Below the pieces are notes generated by a model, which saw only the letters and a list, made by a program, of their open reading frames with translations, did no database searches and was not told the origin of the DNA. A program made the position numbers and the translations under genes. This document shows, piece after piece, positions 11,501 to 24,160 of a stretch of 64,000 bases of DNA. Numbering within the stretch: the first letter of the stretch is position 1; each line of letters begins with the position of its first letter. Origin of the DNA: Daphnia carinata (Eukaryota; Arthropoda; Branchiopoda; Diplostraca; Daphniidae); contig NC_081333.1 in NCBI RefSeq assembly GCF_022539665.2, positions 496,001 through 560,000 of the forward strand, written 5' to 3'.

Positions 11501-14500
11501 TTAGATCTGCTTTCCATAATGCAAGAAGCTTGGAAGATACCAGATGGAAGGTGGCGTTCACCACACCATGGAAAGACCCTATCCCACAGCCAAACATTAA
11601 AAAAAAGAGAGAAAGAAAAAAAAATAAAAAAAAAAATAAATAAAAAACAAACTTATAAACCGAAATGGTTAATTTTAACTTGCGTTCCACGGAAGGTGTT
11701 TCTCTTTTTGATTATAAATTTAGCAAAGCTTCCACAATAGTTACAAAATACCTTACCTAGAGGAAATGTTAAAAGCGGTCCGGTGCAAGACATCCTGTCG
11801 GAGTATGACGCATCATGTTCAAGGTGAGAGTCGAATGTTATCTCACTTACACTGGGATACGAGTTAGAACTTGTGCTATGACAACTGTGGGTATCTGAAG
11901 TTGAAGACATCATGTTTGATGCACTATCAGCTTGCATCGGGGTAGGATAAGTGTTCGGCGCCAGCGATACTGTACTTTGCTCAGGCTGTTCAAATGCTGC
12001 CAAATCTTGGATTAGGCTGGCCAAACCACCTACAAGATGTTTAGATATATTACATGCAATACAAAAATGTTAAAGGATATGGTTATAAAAGTTAAATCCA
12101 GTTCCTCGAAAACAATATACCTAAAAGAAGATGACTATTCAAAGAATCTGTTTCCACTTGTAAAGCAGACAGCACAAGTTGCGTCAGGCGTGGGCGGATA
12201 TTGGAAAAAACTGTCGGTAACGCATTGCGTTCACCAAGAGATCCAGCCAATTCTTTGATTGGTAATGACTAGAGAAAATTTGTTGTTACTTCGGCAAACG
12301 AATGACTGAACATTATTATAATTTAAGCCTACGTGAAAATGAAGAGGTGCGGCCAAGATTGATAAAAGCACATGGATAGAGGCCCGTCGTAGATCTACTC
12401 GGTTTACACTAGGTCTTTCAAGTTTAACACATATTTTGTACTTTTGAATGTAATAATGAGTAATTATGATTTAGCGAAGGTGCTTTACCTGATTTTGAGA
12501 TCTTTGGCCAGCAAAATAACTTCCAAAGATTCTATAACTGATGGAATCAGCGTAAAAACGCCATCTAGGTTAACACGAAACAAATCAGCAGAATGCAACA
12601 AAATGCTTGCCATGGCTTCACCGATAAACTTTTCCTAAAATTTACGAAAGAAAACAACATAAATAATGAGCCATTCTAAAACAAGCGGGAGATTACGAAC
12701 CTCTTTAATTTTTAGACCATTATTTATCACCAAGTAAAAGCGAGCAAGGTACTGCGGCAATATTTCTTCGTCTGTACTCTTTGAACAAAAAATGCGACAG
12801 AGAGCTCCTAATGCTTCTGCTCGGCCATTTTCGTATCCTTCTATTGCCGTACCCCCAATGGAAGTATCGGAAGGTAGCTCAACAACGGTAGCACTACGTG
12901 GACGATTTGATTGGAGTGATGATTCGCTTGTGACACTAACGCTTGATGCACGCGACCTGTCAGCCATGTGCAGACTTGAGGTGTTGGATTCAACGGCCGA
13001 AGTTTTAACACTGAATTGGGTCTCACAGTCAATCAGAGCTGCCTCAAACAGCCACGAACCGAACAGATGCAATAGAGAATTACATCGAGCTCTGTGGGAC
13101 ATCGCGTTTGACGGTAATGAAGCCCCTAAAACAGTTCTTGTTAATGACAAATTTTTGAAACATAGATTGTGGGTCACACACCAGCAAAATCAGTTGGAAG
13201 TGTCGAACGCCCCGAATTCCCACTAGATGTGGTACGATCCGTCCTTTCATGTGGGAAAACGGAAGAACGCAAGCCTAGGAATGCATCAACCAGTCCAGCA
13301 ACCCCTTTCATTGCTTCTACAAAGATACTTGGTAATGAAAAAAGACATGGGTGCAGACTGGGATCTGAAAGCTAGAAAATAAAAAAAAATATAAATCTCT
13401 GCATATCAAGTAACAACAATTACATAAATACTTGAGAACTGATGATCGTATATTGCAAAAACTTGTGAGTCTGGCTTATTACGCTTGGACGTGCCAGTTG
13501 AACAGGATTGCCTATGCAGTGCAATAGTCTATACCAAGTTTGGGCCAAGACCTCACCGGATAATTGGGACGGAACTAGCATATATTCATCATCTACATTT
13601 GAGATAAAATGTAAATATAATTATTTCTTTATGAATAGATGATAAAACGGCTTACTTGTAGCGTATTTAAGAAATGCTGGACCGTACAACTCAGAAAGTA
13701 ATCGCGAAGTTAAGGCCAAATTGATTCGATTCCATTGAGTGATCAAACTCGTGCGATGCCGCCAGGACTGGGCAAGTTCGGTTAAAGTTTTCCACATCCG
13801 AGGGGACGGAAAGCTCTTGGCACATGCATGAAGCCAAATCTCGAAAAGCACACTTAAAACGCGGTCACAAAGCTGATCGCCTATATCATCTGCAATAATA
13901 ATTTTCAATTTACATTTTTTACTGTATGTTAAATAAAAAAACTGCTGACAATACCAATTACTTGGAACAGTAGGAGGAGCTAAAAGGACATCGTTGACGG
14001 TCAGAAGTAGCAAAAGAAGCGAATCCCATGTATCCTGGTCAATTATTGAGGAGTTTATAACAACCGATTGGATTGTTCGGAGGACTCTATGACAAAGAAC
14101 AGCTTGGCGATTTATCAAATCCGGTGCTGGAATAGAACAAGTTTAAAAGAAAATATTAATAAGAAAGACAATAAGCGACGCAAGTCCAAATTAAGTAGCT
14201 GTGAATTAAGTTACTTTTTGGTTTGGACCTAATACTAATTTTTGTAAGTAAAATGATAATCATAATATTTAATGAAAAATAAATGAAAAATAATAAGTAA
14301 TGAATAATGCAAAATAAGAAAAAATATAAAAATAAAGAAATGGTAATTAATCAATACATTACCTTCTCCAGGTCTAGGAATGAATATTTGAAATAGTTGA
14401 TAAATAATTTTTCTGGAATAATGATTAGGTAGCTTTAACAATGGCAGGGGAACAGCCGACTTTGGTTGAGGCAGTAATGCTGAGAGCCACTCACAGTAAA

Positions 14501-14980
14501 CATGAACACAATCCCGTATTGAATCATGTTCTGTTGTTGCTGTGTTAAGTGGTAAAGTTAATCCATAACCAATAACCTGATCAATATACACACAAAATTT
14601 AATGAGCAGGTGCTGATAAGCCTGGAAAACACTTTCAACTGTAAGAATTATAGATGGTAAAATGCTTACTTCCATGCACCAGTTGACTTCCCTGTCAGTA
14701 GTCAATTTTGCTGAATGAGGTGATGGATGGGTAATACCTATATTGGCTGCTATTGGCTGCACAACAAATGCAACTATTTGCTTGACTGGTTAGCAGTTTA
14801 AATATTGAAGAACAGTAATTGAAAAATTTATTTTGAAAAGTTAATATGTTCAAGAATCCCATTTCTGAATTAACCAAACATACGTGCATCAGGAGATAAA
14901 GGTAAAGATGTCAATACAGATCTATTTTCTATGTGGTTGCTTTGGTTGAAGAATGAAAAGGAGGACCAGTCGACATACAT
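8549..14980 (-). CDS. RALGAPB: Ral GTPase-activating protein subunit beta
   Basis: A many-exon gene read from ATG 14980 ([11 protein letters not shown]) to a TAA at 8551-8549 (YSPDVGP-stop). It matches vertebrate RALGAPB along its length as recalled: the N-terminus with EVNWCMEV and [34 protein letters not shown]; the [13 protein letters not shown] block; a Ser-rich middle; [16 protein letters not shown] and EFLQTLGW; then the C-terminal GAP-like region with [43 protein letters not shown] and [24 protein letters not shown] pairs with a catalytic alpha subunit (RALGAPA1/2) to stimulate GTP hydrolysis on Ral; beta is the obligate partner and lacks the catalytic Asn thumb. Exon 1 is 14980-14884 and the exon 2 acceptor lies near 14748, chosen by phase. 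It is divergent from the GPCR gene 5 kb to the right. Confidence 0.93.
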
Positions 14981-17900
14981 CTTTTCTTGATATACCTTGT
15001 CCTCCTAATGATAAGTTAAGAAAAAAATAGTAACTGGTGACACTTGATTCAACTCAAACTGCCCAAATAATAAACAAAGATTCTGACTTGAATAAAACTA
15101 GTTCGTAAAGTAAGTATTTTTTTCGGAATTATATGAATTTGTGCCAAACCTTTTGATTAGAATTCATGCGGTTCAAAACCCCAAGATTCATTTACATCAA
15201 CATATTTTAAAGACATAAATTTGGTGAAAAATTGGACCAAACTACACTTTTTCCTCACGGAATTTCCTCTAAAGATTCTTGACGACTTGTTGGGAAGAAC
15301 GAGAACGACTGGATTTTGATCTAGTACCAACTATTGCCACTGCAAGCGGTAGCTAACATTCACGCTGGGTTTGTTTTTCTCAATTTTATCGTTTGCATGC
15401 AAAATTCACCCAAAAACTTATGAGACGTTACCACTCGATCTTCCATGAGGATGTTGCTGTTTCATTTGATTGTTAACATTCTAGCAGTTAGGATATTTCA
15501 CTGTGTTTTCCGATTTCGAAGTCTGGACGTAAAATGTTCTCTGTAGGTGACCGAACATCCGTCGTTTTCGGAAACCATAATGGGCTATTACAGCGGTGGT
15601 TGTTTGTCTTGGGCGGTATACAGGAGGGGAAAAAACTTTATGACGATGAGATTTTTTGCTATTTCCACCAAAATCGGAAGCTACTTCCTATGAATTTTCC
15701 TAAAGTTCTGTTATCTGCGGTCAGTGGTCGGCACTCAGGTCAGCGAGTTTCCGCACTGTTGAGTTAGCCATGCTTTGTGTTCTAGCAAGAGCTCATAGAT
15801 GGCGTTTGCATTCTTCCAAAGTGGGAAAATTGCTCATTTTACAAATTTAAGGTATAGGAACCTTTAGTAAGCTTGTATTTTTTTAAAGCTTCTCTTAATT
15901 AGCCCCATAAAGTAAAATAACATAGAAAATCAACATCTTAGCTTTTGGTTTAGTAGTTAGTTAGAATCTACACCGAAGACACGAGCTCATGTACAAACTC
16001 TTCATTCCTTCGTAGTTGTTATTTCCTCCACAGTTGTCGTTCGACCGGCGAGCAAGCTAGTAAAGTTATTTGTTTACTGGAACTGGAATGAGAACCCGTG
16101 GAGTTACAGTACCTAGCTGAACGTGTGAAATTTTGTTGAATAGTCTAAATATTTCAGTATCAAATTTTTAATTCGACGAAGGATTAATATGAACAAACAA
16201 CGTTCTGTAAGACTAGTGTTGCTTTTGGCACGTTTCGAAAGAAGTGATAACCACCAGTGAGAAAGTGTATGTGGCAAATTTCAACTGTCAATATTGGTAC
16301 GTAAAACATTTCTATTTATTAGACTAAGGCAACTAGGTTACAAAAAAACAAAACACAGATGTAAGAGTCTGAATTGGCGTCAGTTCACAGGCTCATTGGA
16401 GCATTTTGTTTTTGTTTTTGCGTTTTGTTCAACACACAGAATACTAAACACCACACGCATTTTTTTTTTAAAATCATGATTGTAATTTTGTTTTTGGATT
16501 CTTTTGCAATTTTCTTTGTCTTCTTTGGTTTTTTTTCTGTCGTTTTTCAATGGGACATAGCAGTGTGTTAGAGTTTGTATTCTCGTAATGCTGCCTGTCC
16601 CATTTCCGTAGCCAAGCAATGAGTTGCTGCTCGCTACGTTCGTTCACCTCCCCATTTTTTAGACGTGCATGACCTAAAAATCCACATAGTGGAACTGTTC
16701 AAAACCAACCAGAAATACTAGTTGAACAAACGGTCAAGCATACAATCTATACAGAACATGGAGGGAGAATTTGGCTAGGCAAACCGTATGGAAGTATCCC
16801 CTTGTCATCGATATTACGCTATTTATCTATTACAATTCATTATAATTGAGAATAAGGAAAAACATGTAGGTCAATCTTTTTAGTAAGCATTTTCTTAACC
16901 TGGTAACTTTTGGCGTAGGAAATTTAAGAGATGAAAATGTCAAATCGTTTCGATTCCCAGTGTTAAGTATATCTCAATCTCTGCATGAAAAAAAAATGGC
17001 TTCTCTTAAATATTCCGATGGGTCGATTAATTGATCTAGCCGTTCGTCAGTCAACATGTGTGATAAAATAAAATTTCAAAAAGAGAAAAAAAAACAGGAG
17101 ACATTTCAAAAAACGTATTAACGGCTAAAATAACGCAGGATGAGAATTTTTATCCAACCTGATCTAACCTCACAAAACAAATTCTACGAATGAAATGAAA
17201 AAAGGGAGGTTTTTGGTCGCCTCGATAGTGAACATAACATAATGCGGTTTCATTAGATACCGCTACCTTTCGTTGTGTACCGTACAAAAAAAATTCTCAG
17301 GTTTCGATGGTCAAACGCAATAAAACTGTTAGTTGAGCCACAGTACTTCGAGGTCCCTGTTGGAGTAAGTTTAGTTGGCGTAGCCTACCAAACGTGTTTT
17401 GAGAGTGAACTAAATATTAGCGTCTTGTTTATCGCCTCTTTCGTGAAGAAGAACTCAATAATTAAAACTAATTGCATTACTTTAACTCCATTAGCATTTC
17501 CGGCAGATAGTAAAGAAATGTAACCATTGAAATTGTACTAGACGAATCCGGCTTATCACCGGGATATGGTTCCAATTGTTTAATTTGATTGGGTTGATGA
17601 ACATTCAAAGCATGTGATGAGTAATGGTAGGCATGCTCAGACATGCCACATTGAGTCCAAAAGGGGAAAAACCCTAGGCCATTAGAGCGTAGTGGGTTGT
17701 ACCTTCTATTCCTGCGTTTGCAGCTGAAATGCTGACCCAAAAAAGTGGTAGATAGACATGCCTCAGAGCTATTCCGGGTTCTCTTTTTACCGCGCATAAA
17801 AGGCTGAAAAGCGGAGAAAGCGACAAGTTATTTATTTTCTCTACCAGTCGTATGGCTGATTCAGTCTACGGCATTCTACTTTACTGGAGATTTTAAAATG

Positions 17901-19998
17901 TTTTTAAATGAGTCACATCGCTCACCCTTAGATTCAATTGATGCCATACAGTAATCATGGCATCCAAGACTTGGATCAGGATAATGTTTTGGAGTTGAAG
18001 TTGCATCAGCTCATCTGTTCTAAACTTTTGAAAACAGTCCGGATGTTTCTTCAATTTGAATGTTCATACGTATTTTAGCAGAGGCAATTAGTTATTTGTA
18101 CAGTTCCATTCTGATTTTATTCAAGGTTACTGATTCTGAAATTCTAATTCGCTTAGAATAAACTAAAACTAAATCTACGTGAGGTGTTCAAGGAAACTGC
18201 TCCTGAAACGTTCATTGATCAAAAAGAAAGGAGAACCTTACAGAGTTGTGCGATCACCCATGAAATGATCCAGATGACTTCAGCGTTCGATACAAAGATA
18301 AAAGACTGCAAAGCCATATCCTGAAATTGCGTAACAAACAAAAAACTCTTTAACTGTGCTTGCACAACAGATACCGAATTACAGCTGCTATAGGCTTTGT
18401 TTGTATATGTATGTGCACTCAGGCTGAAATTTGTTTAATTTTGATTTTAGTAACTGTGTGCCATCCGTTCGTCATTTCAATTTTCTTCTTGTTTCTTGCT
18501 CGATAGACTGTAGAAATTGCTTTGCGAATTATTCATCTTTAACACTTCCAAGTTTTAACGGTTTTAATGGATGCCACACACCAGGATAGCATCGTCTCTA
18601 TGTTAGTACATCGAAAAGATGATTGGAGTGAAATAACGAACAACATTTTTCTAATACTGAGACTCTCATCCTGTCAAGTCATGTAAATTCCTTTAATTTG
18701 GCCAAAAATTATGAAGCGACAGTACCAACGCGCCAAAACTGTTTAAGAACATCCGCCATAGTTGGCCTAAGCATGCCTACAAAACAACTGGTTAAATCAT
18801 GGGACGCAGTCGGGTGTACTGGGGGAATTCCGGTGAAAGTGAGTCCACGTGCAAGATGAAAGCGACCTGGACAGGGGGTAGGGAAGAAAGAGGGGTAGGA
18901 TAAAAGCGAGACACACTAGAGTGCTTTGCTGACGTAGATACAGCAGGTAAAAGGAATTTTAAAAAGAGATCCCGGATCTTAACTTTTCCTCTCGATAACT
19001 TTTTTTTTTCCCTTTTTGTGTTTTCCCTCTCTTATTTCTTGGTGACCTCAATTTCTTTCCTATTAAGGTCTTGTGTTGTTTCAAGTTCTTTCTGTTTCAC
19101 GTGGTGGTGCAATGCATTAAGACAATAGGGCTTGTCATGTGAAGACGCCCTACGAAGTGATATTATTAACCACAGTAGACTTGCACTTGCTGATGCAGCA
19201 ATATTTTTTAAAAGTATCAAATCAATCCGTAGACAACCTCATCTGCACGGTAGGAATTATTTGGGTCACCAATTCCGCTTGCATCTCGTTCATTCTTAAT
19301 CCCTGCCGGCAGGATCTATGACAGCGTGTGGTTTGGGCGCAATAAAGGTGATGCAATCATGGCATGACACTCTGTCAACCATGTCATTGGCTACCGCAAA
19401 CTTCCGAGTGTTCGTAGAAACGACTTGTATTTCCTATTGATGTGTATTTAAAACCTCTGATATTCAGCTAAGAGGTAACCCAATATGGCACAGTTTCTTT
19501 AATGGGACGTCAATCGGGCCAAGTCGTCGATAAACAAAACCCAACAAACTGTACATTGTAGAAGACGAAACTAAAAGGGGAGGTGTTAGTTACTAGAGAG
19601 ATTTCCTCTTGCAAGACATCCGGACGTTTAGAAAGTTTGTTTTGAGATGATGAAAGTAGGTCACCAGAAAATTCTTCGTTTCTTGAATCATTCCCCCCAG
19701 GCTACTTGCAGTGGGGCTCTTGTGTGTGACCCTCCCCTTTCTTTCATCTCTCAGCGGTTTGGATGTACGCGTTGTTAGAAGCCTCTATGGCCAGTAGCAC
19801 ACCGCTGGTTGAAAGCGAAGGTTCAGCTGTTTACCCCTCTGTTTTTGTGAGAAAGTGATACTTTCTTTTCCTGTGTTATTCCAGACTCGAGTTTGAAATC
19901 TTGTTTTCTTTCTTTGATTAGTTGAACACCCCAGCTGATTGCCAAGTGTCATCCTCGTCAAATTCAGCAGCTATTGGTGTATCGACTTTTTCTTCAAA
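14981..19998. other. Gene-poor 5 kb gap
   Basis: It lies between the divergent RALGAPB and GPCR genes. Open frames here (for example near 15534-15767, 16294-16619, 17275-17797 and 19032-19321) show no family motif, no domain and no phase-matched splice partners. The part at 16.3-16.6 kb is T/A-rich low-complexity sequence. A GC-richer stretch at 19680-19870 just before the GPCR is the likeliest place for its promoter and 5' untranslated region. Small untranslated exons or enhancers could be hidden here; none can be shown. Confidence 0.5.
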
Positions 19999-22900
19999 AT
20001 GCATGTCATTGTGGTGACGTTGCTGGTGAGTTGCGCGATCTCACCAGTTCTGGTGCAATCGGATGACATCATTATCGACGACGCGTCTCTACGGTCCTCC
20101 ATCTTAAATGATATACAAGCCTACAACGCATCTTGTTTCCCAAAGGACACCTGCCGTACTGATAAGGTCAGTTTGTTCAACTCACTTGATCTCGATCTGC
20201 TTCTTTCAAACATGCTGGATTTGGTCTAAGAGCGACGACCTGTCCATTTTTTTTTCATGGAACATCGATGGCCTCTCTTGAGGAAAAAGAAGTATGGCTA
20301 AGTTTATTTTAAATTCTTTCTGTAGGTGAGCCGTATTAGCGATTCCCCTGACTGGTCAAAGCGGAACTGCCTTTGCGATGATTCTTGCGCTCATTTCGGG
20401 GACTGTTGTCCGGATTCAAAGCGGTTTGAGCTCAACCAACAACGTTTAGCTGGTGCTCGTTTCAGCTGCCTACACCTGAGGCAATACAATTTCAACTGGA
20501 TTGTCAATAAATGCCCTAGAGATTGGAATGACCCAGAAGTAGCACTGGCCTGCGAAACTGAACCAGCCGAATGGCAAATTCATTTGGATCCCATTAGTCA
20601 CATGCCCGTGACGAGCCAAGTTTCTGGTATCACGTACAGAAACTTGAACTGCGCCATGTGCCACCAAGATGTGCCAGGCACTCGAGGAAACAATCATCCG
20701 TCTTCCCTTCGTTTTTGGTACGTGTGAAAATGATTAGTACACAATTAGCAGAATTAGCAAAACCGAAGTGAGTCGTACACAGATGGAGTTCATTTGGATA
20801 ACACGTGGTCGGCAGATGATGTAGTGAAACATGCCACAAGAGACATTGCTTTAAACACCCTTTTGTTTTCACAGGAATCCGAGATTAGAATGCAACTCGA
20901 TCTTGGCCGGAAGCACAATTCTTCAATCGATGACAAAGGATGATCTCGCCTCAAAGGTAAATTTTCCGCACTCATTCATTACTTTTCAAAACGATACGAC
21001 GTTGTTTCTTTTGCAGATTCAATGGGATAATGAACAAAAGATGTGGGGTCTTGTGGTCGACATCAACGGCAAAGGAGAACAATTTCATTCTTGCTTTGTT
21101 GATCCAGCCTTACCAGATGACCTACAGTCTTACTTACGACCATGCCAGCCTTCCGTGAACGACTGCCCTCCAGACTGGATGGATGACGACATTCGCAACA
21201 AGTGCTTGTCATACACGTCATTCGTCTATCGTCCGCAAGAAATCTACCGCAACATCCATTGCGCCTTTTGCAACAGTGCCCAGCTGCAAGAGTTGTCGTG
21301 CAATTCATCAGGCATCACCTTCCGCAAACTGCCCGATTCACGCGAATTTAATCCGTCCGCGTTCGCGCTCCTCTTCGATCTAAAGGACAACGACGGCAGT
21401 GGCATCGTAGGACAAGAAAAGAGTTGCGAAGATGGCCAACTCTACGATCCCTTTTCTCGAAAATGCCGTACAGTTTATTGTTCACAGCCTGGCACCGTCT
21501 ACAGAGAAGGACGTTGCCTACAAGCGCCCGGCGTAGCGCCAGCAACCACATCCATCGCCGATGGCAATCGACCGGCCACCGATGGGGATGCTATCGTCTT
21601 CCCCGAGCACCCTAACGTGGGAGAATCTAATGGTCAATACACAGATGGACGACCTGATGTATCGGTGACTCAGCTACCTGAGCTTCCGTCCACCGTTGTC
21701 GATTCATCGTCAACTGGGTCGGCAGTCACGGACAGCGAAGCTGTTCAACCAACGTTGACGAATTTCACTTTGATACATCCAGTGAATATGACCGACAAGA
21801 AGCAGATGTCGGCAGAAGGCAATTTCACTTCCTGTCCTAAATTTCTTCTTTCCGAAGACGAAGTACAATGGCTGGACAACGGCACCCTCTACGTTCCCTC
21901 CCATGGTAAGCCCTACGATGAGGGTGACTACGAGAAAGATAAAAATGGTGGCGTTTGGATTTGTGCCGAAGGATTAACCATGGTGTCCAAGTTCGATCCG
22001 GTTCTCGGATGGGTAACTGTAGCTGGATTGGGTCTGTCTGAAGTATGCCTAGCTCTACATTTGATTGCGTTCGTCATCAGCCCCGATCTGCGCAATTTGT
22101 CTGGACGCAATTTGGCGTCGTTGTCTTTAGCCCTTTTTGCTGCGTATGGCTCTTTCATTGCGGCACAATTCGTCCCCACTGGCGGCAACATTTGTATCGG
22201 AATTGCTTTATCAACCTTCTACTTCTTTCTGGCCGCCTTTTGGTGGACTTCAGTCCTTGCTTGGGATGTATGGCGCACAATTAGATTGGCTACTGTTCAG
22301 CTAAGGTGCTCGTCTTCCGGCCAACAGTGGGGGAAATTTATTTGTTATTCCATGTATGCCTGGCTGTTGCCCGCGTTAATCGTAGCCGCAGCCGTGGTTG
22401 TCGAGTACGTTGATACGGACATCCTTTCGTGGATGCCAACAGAATATCGCCCCTTCTTTGGTCGGAATGTCTGCTGGTTCGGCCAACGCAAGGCCATTCT
22501 GATTTATTTCGCAGCTCCGCTAGCCGTTATCCTGTCCATCAACCTTTTGCTTTTTATCAGTTCGGCTCACATGATCCGTAGCACGACCGCCAAGTCTCCC
22601 ACGTCCAGCAATCAGGCCAGTTCCCGTAAACAGCTTGGTTTATACGTCCGTCTTGCCCTTATCATGGGCCTCTCTTGGTTGGCTGGATTGATTGCTGGCG
22701 CTGCCGATTTTATGCCGTTATGGTACGTTTTCGTTGCTCTCTGCTCGCTCCAAGGCGTCTTCATTTTGTTGGCCTACACCTGCAATCCAAAGGTAGCTCG
22801 ATCCATCCGCAACAGGGTTTTGGTTTGTCGAAAAACCAATAGCCGACAATCCACTTACCGTACAGCTCTCGTTGGAGGCTTTAGAAGCCAAGACCTCAAA

Positions 22901-23017
22901 CGGCTGGGCAAGGGAGGCAAAGGCAAAGTCGAAGCCCGTGATTCGCACGATTCACAAGTTTCGCAGACGTCTCAAACTTCCCTGACGAAAACGACCTCGA
23001 ACACAACAACTCCGTGA
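19999..23017 (+). CDS. Methuselah/adhesion-type (class B) GPCR with N-terminal somatomedin-B module
   Basis: Four exons, 19999-20166, 20326-20717, 20875-20956 and 21017-23017, join in phase to 880 codons plus stop. ATG 19999 is preferred over the in-frame ATG at 19939 because it starts directly with a signal peptide (MHVIVVTLLVSCAIS). Residues about 66-84 form a somatomedin-B-like Cys knot (CLCDDSCAHFGDCCPD). A long Cys-rich ectodomain follows with repeated C-P-x-x-W and R-N-x-x-C-A-x-C motifs, then a Thr/Ser-rich stalk. Seven helices span about residues 560-800, with a Cys in the second extracellular loop (NVCWFG) and a Ser/Thr-rich tail. Secretin-like receptors of this kind act at the cell surface; the Mth branch is linked to stress and lifespan in flies. 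Ligand unknown. No GPS autoproteolysis motif (HL-S/T) is visible before helix 1. Confidence 0.88.
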
Positions 23018-23019
23018 AT

Positions 23020-23025
23020 AATAAA
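23020..23025 (+). terminator. Poly(A) signal AATAAA, GPCR gene
   Basis: AATAAA begins three bases after the TGA stop, so if used the 3' untranslated region would be very short. A second AATAAA near 23605 is the alternative. Confidence 0.4.
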
Positions 23026-24160
23026 ACATATTCGCATAAATTAGCATGCAAGAATGCTTTTTTATTTTTAATACTTCAAATGTACATTTTTAAAAAAAGT
23101 GGATTCCGTCCAACTTTATCCGTCCGGTTTGCGGATAATGTTATTTGGCTTCGGCGTTCACTAATGGACTTGGACTACAAAATACACAGAACACCCCTAT
23201 TTCCCTACCCCGCCTTAATTTTCAGAATGACTGAAAATCAGTGTTTTACTTATGTAGTGTGATTATCCTAAAACTTTTGAGTCTCCTCTCTTTCTCTCCG
23301 TTTCACTAGTCTTTAGTTCTTTTCGTCGTCTGGATACGCATCTCCAGTGATCGTTTGTGACATATATAAATGCATGCGCCTTTTTCTTTTTGATATCTTG
23401 AGTGTGATATATATGTGGAATGTTTGTGTGATTGTACGTATTGTATGTGGATCCGAAGTGGCTTTACCAGGTCTCAATTTTCAATGTCTTATTCAAACAA
23501 TTCGTGAATTCCTTCGTGTATCAGGATTCTTTTATTTTCACTATATAGTCTCAATCGAACAAACGGCTAACACAGTAATAGACTCACTTAAAGAAAATCT
23601 ATAAAAATAAAGGTGTAAATACTCGTGATACACCTTTCGTTCGGCCCCGTTGTAATCGTGTGCTGCAATTTCTTAATGTCGTCTTATACAAGTTATTACA
23701 CAGCTATTAGACACTCGGTACAAAACACGTGTTTCGTCTTGTCATTTAAAAACTATTAAGTTTAAGGTTAAACATTGGTATGACCTATTGGTTATACGGA
23801 ACGTACTCAGTGTTGAGTCATATTTCATTGAAATATTTTATTTTTATTTCTTTTTCTAGTTAGTAGTTTACAACCCATACAAATGTAAATGAATAACCCG
23901 TTCAAAAAATAAACAAAGACCGTTCCCCGTTTGAATAAAGGTGGAAAAGGCTGTTCAACGATTAGCCTAAGGAGTAGATTCGCCATTGCGTAAATATACG
24001 TTAGGATCAATCTTAAATCCTCAAACAGAAAACATCGAAAGGAATTTAATTCGATAATCTATAATGGAAGAAACGAACAACGCTTTTTTAAAAAATATTT
24101 TTGCCGCGATAACAATTATTGATCTTAATATTGCGTTGCCCCAAAAACTCGGTAAGGCAG
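23026..24160. other. Intergenic between convergent GPCR and MOSPD2
   Basis: It should contain the 3' untranslated regions of both convergent genes. T-rich, with several short frames and no recognisable coding or repeat content. Confidence 0.5.

Noticed and set aside
16294-16619. Frames on both strands near 16.4 kb
   Set aside because: They consist of T/A-rich low-complexity sequence with no coding signature.
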